From contig CAVRJA010000003.1 in NCBI GenBank assembly GCA_963721405.1, forward strand, positions 310,001 to 374,000: a stretch of 64,000 nucleotides of DNA. The letters run 5' to 3'. Below the pieces are notes generated by a model. It made no database searches. It saw nothing but the letters and a program-made list of their open reading frames with translations, and was not told the origin of the DNA. This DNA comes from JAFNAG01 sp963721405 (GTDB taxonomy: Bacteria; Acidobacteriota; UBA6911). Shown here piece by piece: positions 29,501 to 36,879 of this stretch; the stretch's first letter is position 1, and the number at the start of each line of letters is the position of its first letter. The translations under genes were made by a program, and so were the position numbers.

Positions 29501-30471
29501 TGAACACGCTGGCGCGTACCAATCCCAACCCGGGCAGTTACGCGGGCAGCTTGTACGGCAGCCAGACGCAGCGATCCAACGCCCTGGCTGCGGGACTGCC
29601 GGCCAACCTGTTCCTGGTCAATCCGTATGTCAGCAACGCCCAGATCCTGGGCAACGGCGGCTTTAGCGCGTACGATGGCCTGACGGTGGAACTGCGCCGC
29701 CGCATGTCCAAGGGGCTGCTGGTCCAGGCGAACTACACGTTCGCGAAGAGCCTCGGAACATCGTGGAACTCGTTCCGCAGTCCCTGGATCAAGTCGCTCG
29801 GCGGCACGTTGCCGCACGCGTTCAAGCTGAACTGGGTCTATGAAATGCCCTTCGGCAGGGGGCGGACGCTGTTCAACAATCAAGGCGGAGTGCTCGACAG
29901 GATCATCGGGGGCTGGGAGTTTCAGGGAACGGGCAGGCTTCAGGCCGGGGAACTCCTCAACTTCGGCAACGTCAGGCTGGTCGGCATGACCCTGAACGAG
30001 CTGAGAGATTCCGTGGGCTTGTACTTCAGCGACGCGACCCGGCAGATCTTTTCCGTGCCGGAGGACATCCGAATCAACACGATTGCGGCCTTTAACACGA
30101 GCGCGACGACATCGACGGGCTACAGCACCCAATGGGGGGTGCCTACCGGACGCTACGTCGCGCCGGCGAATACGGCCGACTGCATTCAGATCGTGAACGG
30201 TGATTGCGCCCCGTACACCAACTACGTCAGGGGGCCGAGATTTACGCGCTTTGATCTGAGCCTCGTGAAGCGGATCCGTTTCACCGAGACGAAGAACTTC
30301 GAGGTGCGCGCCGAGTTTCTGAATGCCTTCAACTATACCAACTTCTATGGCACGACGTGCGCCAGCAGCGGCCAGACCTGCGGCCGCGTGACGTCGGCAT
30401 ATACGGACCGCAACGGTCAGGTCGATCCGGGAGGACGGCTGGTCCAGTTTGTAGTCCGTCTGAACTTCTAG
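26542..30471 (+). CDS. Oar-like TonB-dependent receptor with carboxypeptidase-regulatory domain
   Basis: 1309 residues from ATG 26542 (AAAAAGG just before it). A signal peptide (KEIVLRSVIALLLLSAFSIAGYAQ) leads into a CarboxypepD_reg domain (about 25-110: SISGVIVDSSGGVIPGAEVKVKN). A plug domain follows (about 120-240: TIDGVNTQDNS, IEEVTVSMATSGAESSGQGAVQI), then a long outer-membrane barrel. It ends in the aromatic GRLVQFVVRLNF expected for barrel insertion. Such proteins are abundant in Acidobacteriota and probably import large glycans or peptides. There is no SusD-like partner or dedicated TonB nearby. Confidence 0.93.
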   Translation: MKEIVLRSVIALLLLSAFSIAGYAQGGSASSISGVIVDSSGGVIPGAEVKVKNNSTGAEYNAITAENGTFLIPALSSGTYTATVSMANFKQSIVKDIQVVGGVPATIRVTLQVGGTNETVVVESGAEMVQSQTANITTTLTLKQVTNLPLATRNAMDFLVFLPGVNTTGNARNSTIAGVPGAAVNVTIDGVNTQDNSNKSGDSFFSMIQPRLDAIEEVTVSMATSGAESSGQGAVQIKFVTRSGNNDYRGSLYWYHRNPVLNSNNWFNNRDLNATYNGTRVPCTAEQLASEWDKCKAPRDRILFNQPGGRIGGPIVLPKALFGPLAFDGRDKAFFFINYEEYRLPSEATRTRLIFNPLVDQGIYPYTVGTEVRQVNLLSLAAGAGQTSTMDPTIQKLLADIRQSTSKGSVIARPEQTFMDFKFTNKALDLRQFITSRFDFNLTSRHRLEGSWNYSIYDLTIDLLNNGDASYPDFPSTNGYLGLRHSSAVALRSTLTPRIVNEFRIGLQAGSGLFGPGVDASMFSGSLANQDGYALSISDAGNITNAHRSTSPSRRNPPYVLFEDTVSWNRGAHSLSLGGTFSNTGMWTWSQTVVPSIGFGVDTTFDPARILFDATNGPTNFKGATNAQINTARDIYAVLTGRVDSIGGNAVLDENTNKYAFNGPNVTRSHQRELGLFAQDSWRMRPGLTLTFGLRWELQLPFVPLNNVFTKASIADVWGPSGVDSLFKPGATGGKPTEYTLYQKGDHAYNIDYKAFAPSVGFAWSPKADGGWLERILGGSGQSVLRGGFSVAYNRYGMSTYSNIFTSNPGLTITASRNMDLGNLITGTDALPVLFRDKNRLGPPPFPSEPSYPLTPTISNSVRAFEPDLKTPYTMSWSVGIQRELAKDMAIEVRYMATRSLQSYYSYFNLNERNIVENKFIDEFKLAMANLQANIAAGKGNNFKYYGPGTGTSPLPITLAYFSGLSGADANNPAKYTSSNFGNNTYVNTLARTNPNPGSYAGSLYGSQTQRSNALAAGLPANLFLVNPYVSNAQILGNGGFSAYDGLTVELRRRMSKGLLVQANYTFAKSLGTSWNSFRSPWIKSLGGTLPHAFKLNWVYEMPFGRGRTLFNNQGGVLDRIIGGWEFQGTGRLQAGELLNFGNVRLVGMTLNELRDSVGLYFSDATRQIFSVPEDIRINTIAAFNTSATTSTGYSTQWGVPTGRYVAPANTADCIQIVNGDCAPYTNYVRGPRFTRFDLSLVKRIRFTETKNFEVRAEFLNAFNYTNFYGTTCASSGQTCGRVTSAYTDRNGQVDPGGRLVQFVVRLNF

Positions 30472-30483
30472 ACTGGCGGGAAC

Positions 30484-30547
30484 GCCCCCTGCTTCGAACG
30501 GACTGAGGCTGTAGAGACCTACTCAGATCCCGATCGAGGCAGGGGGC
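30484..30547 (+). terminator. Terminator hairpin after the TonB receptor
   Basis: GCCCCCTGCTTCGA (30484-30497) pairs with TCGAGGCAGGGGGC (30534-30547), 13 of 14 positions plus one G-T pair. It lies 12 bases past the stop. The loop is 36 bases long. Confidence 0.6.
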
Positions 30548-30581
30548 TTCCCGTTTGAAGATAACCCTGGACGATGGACTT

Positions 30582-31076
30582 TCAGTGAACCCGGCCCGAA
30601 ACTACCAGGGAGGCAAGAAATCCGCGGATCGTTTTGAGGAACCTCTCTTCCGCTGCCGAGTTGGCCTTCAGCGGCTCCGCAAACAGATAGACCTTCACAC
30701 CCCCTCCGGTTCGTATAGTCACGCGGTAACAGAAACAGTCGCTGCACAGCCCCCACCGGCGCAGAACGCCCGATCCCGTGACGGCTCCGGATTTGCGAAT
30801 TCCGTCGACGAATTCCGCCACCATTCTCGGGGCCAATGTGCGTGTGACACCGCGGGGGCCCAACAGCGAACCATCCAGGGAAATCTCATATTTTTCATAG
30901 ACCCCGGCATACCCCCCCATGCGCTCGACAACGACTTCGCCGCCGGCGCCTTGGCCTTTGCCTCCTGTTTGTCTGCTCCCGCTCGTTTGCATGGCCGGCC
31001 CTGGCCGAGCAGACGCGGTTGCGCACCCGGTAAGAGTGCAGGCAACCAAAGCAATCTTGAAGATTGATTTTCCCAT
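30582..31076 (-). CDS. Hypothetical lipoprotein
   Basis: 164 residues from ATG 31076, with a GAGGAGA ribosome site. The N-terminus (MGKSIFKIALVACTLTGCATA) is a lipoprotein signal with lipobox LTGC. A Gly/Gln-rich linker precedes a folded part: YEKYEISLDGSLLGPRGVTRTLAPRMVAEFVDGIR and a Cys trio in GLCSDCFCYRVTIRTGGGVKVYLF. I do not recognise the family. It is convergent with the TonB receptor and stands alone. Confidence 0.7.
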   Translation of the reverse strand: MGKSIFKIALVACTLTGCATASARPGPAMQTSGSRQTGGKGQGAGGEVVVERMGGYAGVYEKYEISLDGSLLGPRGVTRTLAPRMVAEFVDGIRKSGAVTGSGVLRRWGLCSDCFCYRVTIRTGGGVKVYLFAEPLKANSAAEERFLKTIRGFLASLVVSGRVH

Positions 31077-31225
31077 GCCCGTCTCCTCAACAAAGTGACG
31101 CCGCATCCAACCCATGCTTGCAGGAATTCTTGACCGGGTCCCCGGTCGTCGACAACGGCTCCAGTTCTGTTGTCAAGTTGCGGCAGCTATAACCGACCGG
31201 GATCGTCCCTGTCACGAAACTGGAT

Positions 31226-31409
31226 AGTTTCTGTCGCCAAACTCCAAGGTCATTCAACCTGGACTTGGACCTGGACTTGGACCTGGACGTAGACCTGGAC
31301 GTAGACCTGGCAAATACCTATGGCCATATATAAGTGCCGCATTCGCTGTAAGTTACATCAAGAAAGGCTGACCAGGTCCAGGTCCAGGTTCCGGATGGGA
31401 GATTCGACA
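31226..31409. repeat. Element E2: hexamer-arm hairpin unit
   Basis: The left end AGTTTCTGTCGCCAAACTCC (31226-31245) is close to the E1 end. It is followed by an arm of GGACCT/GGACTT/GGACGT hexamers (31258-31310), a core AAGTGCCGCATTCGC (31332-31346), and a complementary arm of AGGTCC hexamers (31371-31392). The right end is degraded (GAGATTCGACA, 31399-31409). It lies between flgN and the lipoprotein gene. Confidence 0.75.
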
Positions 31410-31506
31410 ATTTCTGGTAGGAACTGGCTAACCAGGTTCTTCTGATACTGGAAGTGTCTCCGGCCGTGAACGGAGGAGTGCGGCTCGGGCAAAGGCTGGT
31501 CTGATG

Positions 31507-31932
31507 CTAACTCGCGGCTTTGGGGAGGAGGTCGAGCAGGCCTCGCGAGTAATGGAGCGAGTGCTCCACGAGCTTACGATTGCGCTGGTTGACGCCCTTG
31601 AGCTGCTCCACCAGGTTCCTGAAAAGCGTTGTCTGCGACCGGATCTCGTCGGCCACGGATTGTTCCAGAGCTTCCGCGAGTTTCAGCAAGGTGAACTCGT
31701 CACGCGTGATGTGAAGCACCTGGCAGAGTTGCTGGCACAGGCGGGCCATTTCCTCTTCCAGGTTGCGCAGTCTTGCGTTGAATGTCTCGTCGGTCTTGTT
31801 GCTTTCCAGAATCGCTTCCAGCGAGCCGCGGACCAGCAGCGCCGTCTTCCGGCGCGCATGTGCGATCAGTTCACGGTACAAGGAGATTTCTTCGCCGACG
31901 ATTTTCATCAAGATCGAGATCTGCTCGTCCAT
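31507..31932 (-). CDS. flgN: FlgN-family flagellar chaperone
   Basis: 141 residues, almost all alpha-helical and Leu/Glu-rich, with no membrane segment. The start (MDEQISILMKIVGEEISLYRELIAHARRKTALLVRG) and the paired long helices match FlgN, the cytoplasmic export chaperone for the hook-filament junction proteins FlgK and FlgL. The family is weakly conserved, so the call also rests on flgM lying just upstream. An AGGA site precedes ATG 31932. Confidence 0.75.
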   Translation of the reverse strand: MDEQISILMKIVGEEISLYRELIAHARRKTALLVRGSLEAILESNKTDETFNARLRNLEEEMARLCQQLCQVLHITRDEFTLLKLAEALEQSVADEIRSQTTLFRNLVEQLKGVNQRNRKLVEHSLHYSRGLLDLLPKAAS

Positions 31933-32156
31933 GGCTCAAATCCTGCGTTCGATGTGACCTCCTGGTGCGGCTTCTGCCGCACAACCGCCTGCGCATGCAT
32001 CTGCATCTGGTCCGGTGCGGCAGCGGCCTGTCCCGGCTGATTCCTGAAATGACGCTCCCTGGACAGCTGTTCGCCGCCGCCGTGGTCCGGGCAGTGCGGC
32101 GAAGCCGGAATGACTCATCCGTAATCACCCGGCATCGCAGCCCCGGCAGCGTTTTT
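31933..32156. other. Gap between flgM and flgN
   Basis: 224 bp without a convincing gene. The short open frames here are Arg/Ser-rich and lack ribosome sites. Confidence 0.5.
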
Positions 32157-32471
32157 TCAGAGGTCCTGGTTGATCAGTTTACTGCCCAGGATTCTCTCGG
32201 CGAGCTTTTTAGAGTTAACGACGTAAGTGCCGTCTTCAATGGAGCGCCGAAATTGTTCCACCAGCGCCACTCGAACATCCGGAGTCGACTCGATCAGTTC
32301 GTCAAGATGCTGCAACTTCGGGCTCTGAGCTGATTGCCCGGCCGCGTCCGGGCTACTCCCGGCCGATTCCCGGCCGGCTTGCGCTCTTTGTTGAGCCTGC
32401 TGATCCTGATTCTCGAGCCGACCCGCCTTGGCCTTCCGGCCCATCAGGGGGGACTTGCCGCCTGTTTCCAT
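32157..32471 (-). CDS. flgM: Anti-sigma-28 factor FlgM
   Basis: 104 residues. The N-terminal 50 are Gln/Ser/Ala-rich and disordered, as in FlgM. The C-terminal part has the sigma-binding helices, ending VALVEQFRRSIEDGTYVVNSKKLAERILGSKL, which fits the FlgM consensus (KVxxIRxxIxxGxYxVDxxxIAxxI). FlgM holds FliA inactive until the hook is finished and is then exported. A GAGGAC ribosome site and a sigma-28 promoter lie directly upstream. The FliA gene is 3.5 kb away. Confidence 0.9.
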   Translation of the reverse strand: METGGKSPLMGRKAKAGRLENQDQQAQQRAQAGRESAGSSPDAAGQSAQSPKLQHLDELIESTPDVRVALVEQFRRSIEDGTYVVNSKKLAERILGSKLINQDL

Positions 32472-32504
32472 ATTGTCCTCGAGAGAATGCTCTCCCCAAG
32501 CGTT

Positions 32505-32532
32505 TTATCGTCCTCTCGAATGTCACACTTTA
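32505..32532 (-). promoter_or_regulatory. Sigma-28 (FliA) promoter of flgM
   Basis: On the minus strand, TAAAGTGT (32532-32525), 12 bases, then GACGATAA (32512-32505). This matches the sigma-28 consensus TAAAGTTT...GCCGATAA at 7 of 8 positions in each box, with a spacer one base longer than the usual 11. It is 34 bases before the flgM ATG. Confidence 0.75.
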
Positions 32533-33824
32533 GGAGTTCCTGTTTCTTCTCCAGGCCGCACGATGATCTACACCTGCAACCGCATTCACTCCGCCCGTTG
32601 CGGCGTTGAATCCGCCGCTCCCCGGCTTCGGCCGCCCCCAGGTGCAGGACCCGGCCGCCGGGCGGGGCTGGAGATGAAACGGCCACAACTTACATCCGCC
32701 TCCTAAGCATCGGATCGCAGAAACCGAGTGGCTGATCGTCCCGGCGGGCCGCCGGGACCTACTGCAAGTCCCGGACTCTCCCCTCGACCACATGCATGCA
32801 GACCGTTTTCAAAGGCAGCAAGGGACAAGCAAGGAGTCGTCTGGCGTCACTCGACAGGCTCTTCCTGCTCGCAGGGAAGTAGTTCTTGAGGCGACTATCG
32901 CCCCGGACAAAACTCTCACCAGTGTCAGTCCGGGCAGATGGTCGGGCTGTAATCCAGGCAGGGTGTGGTCTGAGGAGAGAGTTCGAAACTTGCATCGCTT
33001 CAGCTCTTACTTGAGAGAGTAGTTGGTCTGGGGATGGGGTTTGACCGCCGCCTTGATGAACTCGACCGATTTCCTGGCGATCTCGCCCCTGCACATGATG
33101 TGTCCCCAGTGCTCCCATCGGAAGCTGGATGTCGAAAGTGTTGCCGGCAGACATAAGGCAACATCCGTGCCATAATCTGCGCCCAGAAAAACCGGCCCTT
33201 TATTTGCACCGAATCGTTTCCGTCGCGACACCCTGTGATTCTCGTTCCTGGACCTGGACCCGGACTTAGACTTGGACGTGGACATGGACCGGCATTGTCG
33301 TATGACACGACACAAGTGCAGTATTAGCTGTAGGTTACGTCCAACAAACTGGTTCGAGTCCGGGTCCGGGTCCTGGTCCGGATCCGTGTCTAGATCCAGG
33401 TTCAGGATGGGTGATTGGGACGTTTCGTGACGGATGCCGATCAGGCCTACATTCATTCAATGAGTGTCAAGCTTCCGATACTGACTGGCAATTTTCCCTC
33501 ATCTTTCAATGAGTGGCGTGCCCGTCGCACGGGCTCGCCGGACACTGCATCCAACAGCGGGGCCGTGGATTTGCTAACGTTTTTTCCCGGGAGTGCCGAT
33601 GCCATTTGTCGTGAGACTGCCGTCCTGTCCGGCACTGCGATTTGGGCACTGCGACGGAAGGTCCTCACAGGCGAGTCCGATCGGGACTCCGAAGGGTCCG
33701 GCAGGAAGGCCCCGGGTGTGAGCCCTGGGAACTGGCGAAGTGAATGGGACCAGCCGCGCAAGGGCGACGCGGCAGACCGTCAGAGGCGATGCCGGGATTG
33801 CACAGCAAGCTCAGGGAGTGAAGG
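32533..33824. other. 1.3-kb stretch without an intact gene
   Basis: It holds element E3 (33216-33433, listed separately), a perfect GCCCGT-CGC-ACGGGC hairpin (33520-33534) and short direct repeats of TTCAATGAGTG (near 33456 and 33506). On the minus strand, the frame ending near 33010 has ordinary protein-like composition for about 65 residues (GADYGTDVALCLPATLS ... GEIARKSVEFIKAAVKPHPQ). It could be the tail of a lost gene cut by E3. I cannot name it. Confidence 0.45.
33216..33433. repeat. Element E3: hexamer-arm hairpin unit, diverged
   Basis: The left end GTTTCCGTCGCGACACCC (33216-33233), a GGACCT/GGACTT arm (33247-33290), a core AAGTGCAGTATTAGC (33314-33328), a GGTCCGGGTCC-type arm (about 33355-33406) and a right end GTTTCGTGACGG (about 33422-33433). 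The layout is the same as E2 and E4, with many substitutions. Confidence 0.65.
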
Positions 33825-35897
33825 ATGGGAATGACTATCCCGATGAAGCCGCTTCTTTCGCAAGACGAGATCCATGCCCTATTCTCGAATGCAACGTCCG
33901 AGAACTCGAATCCGAGCAGCCCTCGCGAGGCAAACGAGACAGGCGCTGCCAATCCCTGCAGCACTCCCGCAGACGTTCCTTCCCATCTGGCGACCGATCC
34001 GGAAATCGAAGAGCGCAGCTTTGAGGGCCAGAATGAAAAAATCTCCGCCGAAATCATCGCTTCCAAATTTCCCGCCGCGCTCGCAGAAGCGATTACGCTC
34101 GAGGGGATCCTGCGGAGCTGCTGTCAGGCGTTGAGGGAACACTTCAACCTGGGACGACTCAGCCTGGTGCAGCCTCGGGGCAACACAACCACCGCCACGA
34201 TCTATTCGTTGGACGAGAGCCGAAATTCGCCTCTCCTCGGGCCGCATGTAATCGCCCTGGAGCCTTCAAGACTCAAGGAATCGCTGCTCGAGCAGCAGGA
34301 ACTCGAAGCCTGTGCCGTTCACAGCTCCAAGTTGGACGACATGGAAAGGGACTACCTGATCGAGCTTCATGCGGACCCGGACGCTGTTTCCGTAGTCTAC
34401 CGGCCGCTGATGCTCCAGGGCGAACTCAAGGGTGTGCTGGTCCTGGACCTCCGGGAAACGGAGAGCTTGACGCCGTCTCAGACTTCTCTCCTCTCCTATA
34501 TTGGCAGCCACCTCGCCATCGCCATCGAAAGATCCGACCATCATTATATGGGGCATCGCCGGAGCCGGCAACTTGCGATCGTGAGCGCGATCGCAGAACA
34601 GGCGGCGAGCGAGGACGATTTCAGCAAGTTTCTTCGCGAAGTCTGCGAGTTGCTCCGCAAGAGTTTTGACTACAACTCTGCCCAGATCTGGATCGAGAAC
34701 TGCAACCAGTTGGACCTCATGGGACAGGCGTGGAAGACGACAGGCGATGCCGGCGCCTGTCAGCGGATCCCCGCCATGGTGCAGGAGTGCGGACGGCGAG
34801 GCCAGATCCTCTGCAACAACAATCTGCGCTCGGAATTCAGCGTGGGGCCGGACCGCGAGGGCAGGAGCCAGCTCGCGGTCCCGATTCATCTCCGAGGAAA
34901 GTGTCTCGGCGTCCTTTTCATAGAGAGCAGCCGCCTGGATGCGTTTGCCACCGAGGACTTCAATTCCGTGGAGAGCGTGGCCTCGCTGATTGCCTCAAGG
35001 CTCTACAATACACAAGTGTTCAAGAACTCCCAGCGGTCCGGCGAATACCTGCAGGCTATCCTGGAGTCCGCGGACGATTGGGCGTTCCTTTCCACGGATA
35101 CCCACGGGTACGTGTTCACCTGCAGTGTCGGGTCGCAGAGAGTCTTTCACCTCTCGCAGTCGGAAATACTGGGGAAAGACGTCCTGAACCTTTTTACCCA
35201 CCCGCGGATCCAGCGGGAACTGATCGCCCACATCAGCGGTGACGCTACCGCTTCGTGCCTTGAGAGGTTCCACGTGCCTCAGACAATCGGGGCAGAGACC
35301 GCCTATCTCGATGTCACCTTTCAGCGTGTGCACGACTCTGAGAAACATCACATCGGCTTTCTATGCGTCGTGCGGGACGTGACCGAAAAGGTGCTGCTGG
35401 AGCGAAGGTTGGAAAAGCTCACAATCACGGACGACATAACCGGCCTCTTCAACCAGCGAGGCTTCTTCCGTATGATCGAGTCAGAGATCAGGCGCAGCCG
35501 GAAGTCCCGTCATAGTCTCTCGCTCTGCTTCCTGGATTTGGACGGCCTCAAGGAATTTAACGATACGTACGGCCACCTGCGCGGCAGCCAGGTTTTGAGT
35601 GAGACGGCGGACTTGCTGCGGGAGCTGGTCCGGCCGGGCGTAGATACCTGCTGCCGGTATGGTGGGGATGAGTTTTTGATCATCATGCCCCAGATCAGCA
35701 AGCTCGAAGCCCAGGTCCCGATCGAAAAAATACGCGTGAAGCTGAGCGAACACTTCCAACGGAGGATTACGGCGAGTTTCGGGATTGCAGATTTGACCGA
35801 CGACACCCTCAAGGCCACGGAGCTGCTTGCGCGAGCAGACCGTGCCATGTACCGCGCAAAATCTCAAGGCAAGAACTGCATTATCCTTTCGGACTAG
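33825..35897 (+). CDS. GAF-GAF-PAS diguanylate cyclase with FliM-like N-terminal peptide
   Basis: 690 residues. Residues 10-20 (LLSQDEIHALF) match the N-terminal LSQDEIDALL motif of FliM/FliN-type switch proteins, which binds phosphorylated CheY. A flexible linker follows to about residue 65. Then come a GAF-like domain (about 75-235), a second GAF (about 250-405), a PAS domain (about 415-520) and a GGDEF domain (about 535-690) with intact GGDEF near residue 612. The position of the RxxD inhibitory site reads PGVD, so product inhibition may be absent. The protein should make cyclic di-GMP in response to ligands. Its neighbours are the flagellar regulators flgM, fliA and flhG. Confidence 0.9.
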   Translation: MGMTIPMKPLLSQDEIHALFSNATSENSNPSSPREANETGAANPCSTPADVPSHLATDPEIEERSFEGQNEKISAEIIASKFPAALAEAITLEGILRSCCQALREHFNLGRLSLVQPRGNTTTATIYSLDESRNSPLLGPHVIALEPSRLKESLLEQQELEACAVHSSKLDDMERDYLIELHADPDAVSVVYRPLMLQGELKGVLVLDLRETESLTPSQTSLLSYIGSHLAIAIERSDHHYMGHRRSRQLAIVSAIAEQAASEDDFSKFLREVCELLRKSFDYNSAQIWIENCNQLDLMGQAWKTTGDAGACQRIPAMVQECGRRGQILCNNNLRSEFSVGPDREGRSQLAVPIHLRGKCLGVLFIESSRLDAFATEDFNSVESVASLIASRLYNTQVFKNSQRSGEYLQAILESADDWAFLSTDTHGYVFTCSVGSQRVFHLSQSEILGKDVLNLFTHPRIQRELIAHISGDATASCLERFHVPQTIGAETAYLDVTFQRVHDSEKHHIGFLCVVRDVTEKVLLERRLEKLTITDDITGLFNQRGFFRMIESEIRRSRKSRHSLSLCFLDLDGLKEFNDTYGHLRGSQVLSETADLLRELVRPGVDTCCRYGGDEFLIIMPQISKLEAQVPIEKIRVKLSEHFQRRITASFGIADLTDDTLKATELLARADRAMYRAKSQGKNCIILSD

Positions 35898-35946
35898 CAG
35901 CGCCGACCAGCAACAAGTAACGGGCGCCGACGAAGCGGAATCGCAA

Positions 35947-35983
35947 CCACGAAACACACGAATATTCTTCGTGTGTTTCGTGG
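35947..35983. terminator. Perfect 16-bp hairpin between convergent genes
   Basis: CCACGAAACACACGAA (35947-35962) and its exact complement (35968-35983) with a TATTC loop. It lies between the stops of the GGDEF gene (plus) and the sigma-28 gene (minus), where it may end both transcripts. Confidence 0.7.
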
Positions 35984-35998
35984 ATTTCGCGGTTTAAC

Positions 35999-36018
35999 TG
36001 GTTTCTGTCGCGAAACTC
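35999..36018. repeat. Solo end of the E1-type element overlapping the fliA stop
   Basis: GGTTTCTGTCGCGAAACTC (about 36000-36018) is identical over 18 bp to the E1 end. Its last two bases are part of the fliA stop codon (complement of 36017-36019). No matching inverted end is seen within 400 bp. Confidence 0.75.
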
Positions 36019-36787
36019 AATCATTGTCCTGCTTGATCTTGCGCAGCTTGGTGCGCAGACGGAGCATCGCCTTCGTGTGCAGTTGCGAAACGCGCGACTC
36101 ATTTACGCCCAGCACCCTGCCGATCTCTTTCATCGTGAGTTCGTCATAGTAGTAGAGCGACACCACCAGGCGTTCCTTCTTCGGCAGCGCATCGATGGCG
36201 CCGCCGAGCAGGTGGCGGATCTCCGATTTGTGAAATACGAAAAACGGGTCCATCTGCGGCGCGTCGGGGATGTACTTGACGAGCGGCTCGCTGTTGCGGT
36301 CATCCTCCTGCGACGCCATCTCGTGGAAGCTGCCCAGATTGAGTCCCTTGATCTGATCCACCAGCTCGTAGAACTCCTCCAGGGAGATGTTCAGTTCATC
36401 GCAGACTTCCTTGTCGGATGCAGGGCGCCCCAGGCGCTGTTCGAGGTCCTTGTAGACCTTCTCGAGGTCCTTGCTGCGCTTGCGCAGCGACCGCGGGGCC
36501 CAATCGAGATTTCTCAGGCTGTCGAGTATCGCGCCTTTTACCCGCAGCTCCGCGTACGTCTTGAACTTGACCCCGCGGGTGGGATCGAACTTCTCGACGG
36601 CATCGAGCAGTCCAAGGACCCCCGCGCCCACCAGGTCATTGACCTCGACGTGCGACGGGAGCTTGGCTGAAATCCGGTGTGCGATGTACTTGATCTGCGG
36701 CAAGTGCTCCAGGATCAGCTCGTCGCGGCTCGCATCCTGCTGAATCACCGCCTCATAGGCCTTCACCTGACGTACGGCTTCTAGCAT
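36017..36787 (-). CDS. fliA: Flagellar sigma factor sigma-28 (FliA/WhiG family)
   Basis: 256 residues from ATG 36787 with an AGAGGAAA site; the upstream in-frame extension is not conserved. Region 2 has DLVGAGVLGLLDAVEKFDPTRGVKFKTYAELRVKGAILDSL and DWAPRSLRKR. Region 3 follows, then region 4 with ERLVVSLYYYDELTMKEIGRVLGVNESRVSQLHTKA, the -35-binding helix-turn-helix. It directs polymerase to late flagellar and chemotaxis promoters such as the one at flgM. It sits 92 bp downstream of flhG, the usual flhF-flhG-fliA order, though flhF is missing here. Confidence 0.95.
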   Translation of the reverse strand: MLEAVRQVKAYEAVIQQDASRDELILEHLPQIKYIAHRISAKLPSHVEVNDLVGAGVLGLLDAVEKFDPTRGVKFKTYAELRVKGAILDSLRNLDWAPRSLRKRSKDLEKVYKDLEQRLGRPASDKEVCDELNISLEEFYELVDQIKGLNLGSFHEMASQEDDRNSEPLVKYIPDAPQMDPFFVFHKSEIRHLLGGAIDALPKKERLVVSLYYYDELTMKEIGRVLGVNESRVSQLHTKAMLRLRTKLRKIKQDND

Positions 36788-36879
36788 GGCATTTCCTCTG
36801 GTAGGCAAGGCGCCGGTCCTCCCGGCAGCCTTGCAGGCTATTCGACTATTCGAGACGCACATTCGAATTCGCATCGACT

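Noticed and set aside
26638..30132. Very long open frame antisense to the TonB receptor
   Set aside because: It mirrors the codon pattern of a GC-rich gene, has no domain or ribosome site, and is Arg/Gly/Ala-rich.
31871..32128. 85-residue Arg-rich protein between flgM and flgN
   Set aside because: It overlaps flgN in another frame and has shadow-frame composition.
33007..33456. Protein with DLDLDTDPDQDPDPDS repeats
   Set aside because: The Asp-rich run is just element E3's hexamers read in frame; the other copies give unrelated readings.
33415..33834. 139-residue protein upstream of the GGDEF gene
   Set aside because: It overlaps the end of E3 and the GGDEF start, is Arg/Ser/Gly-rich, and has no recognisable feature.
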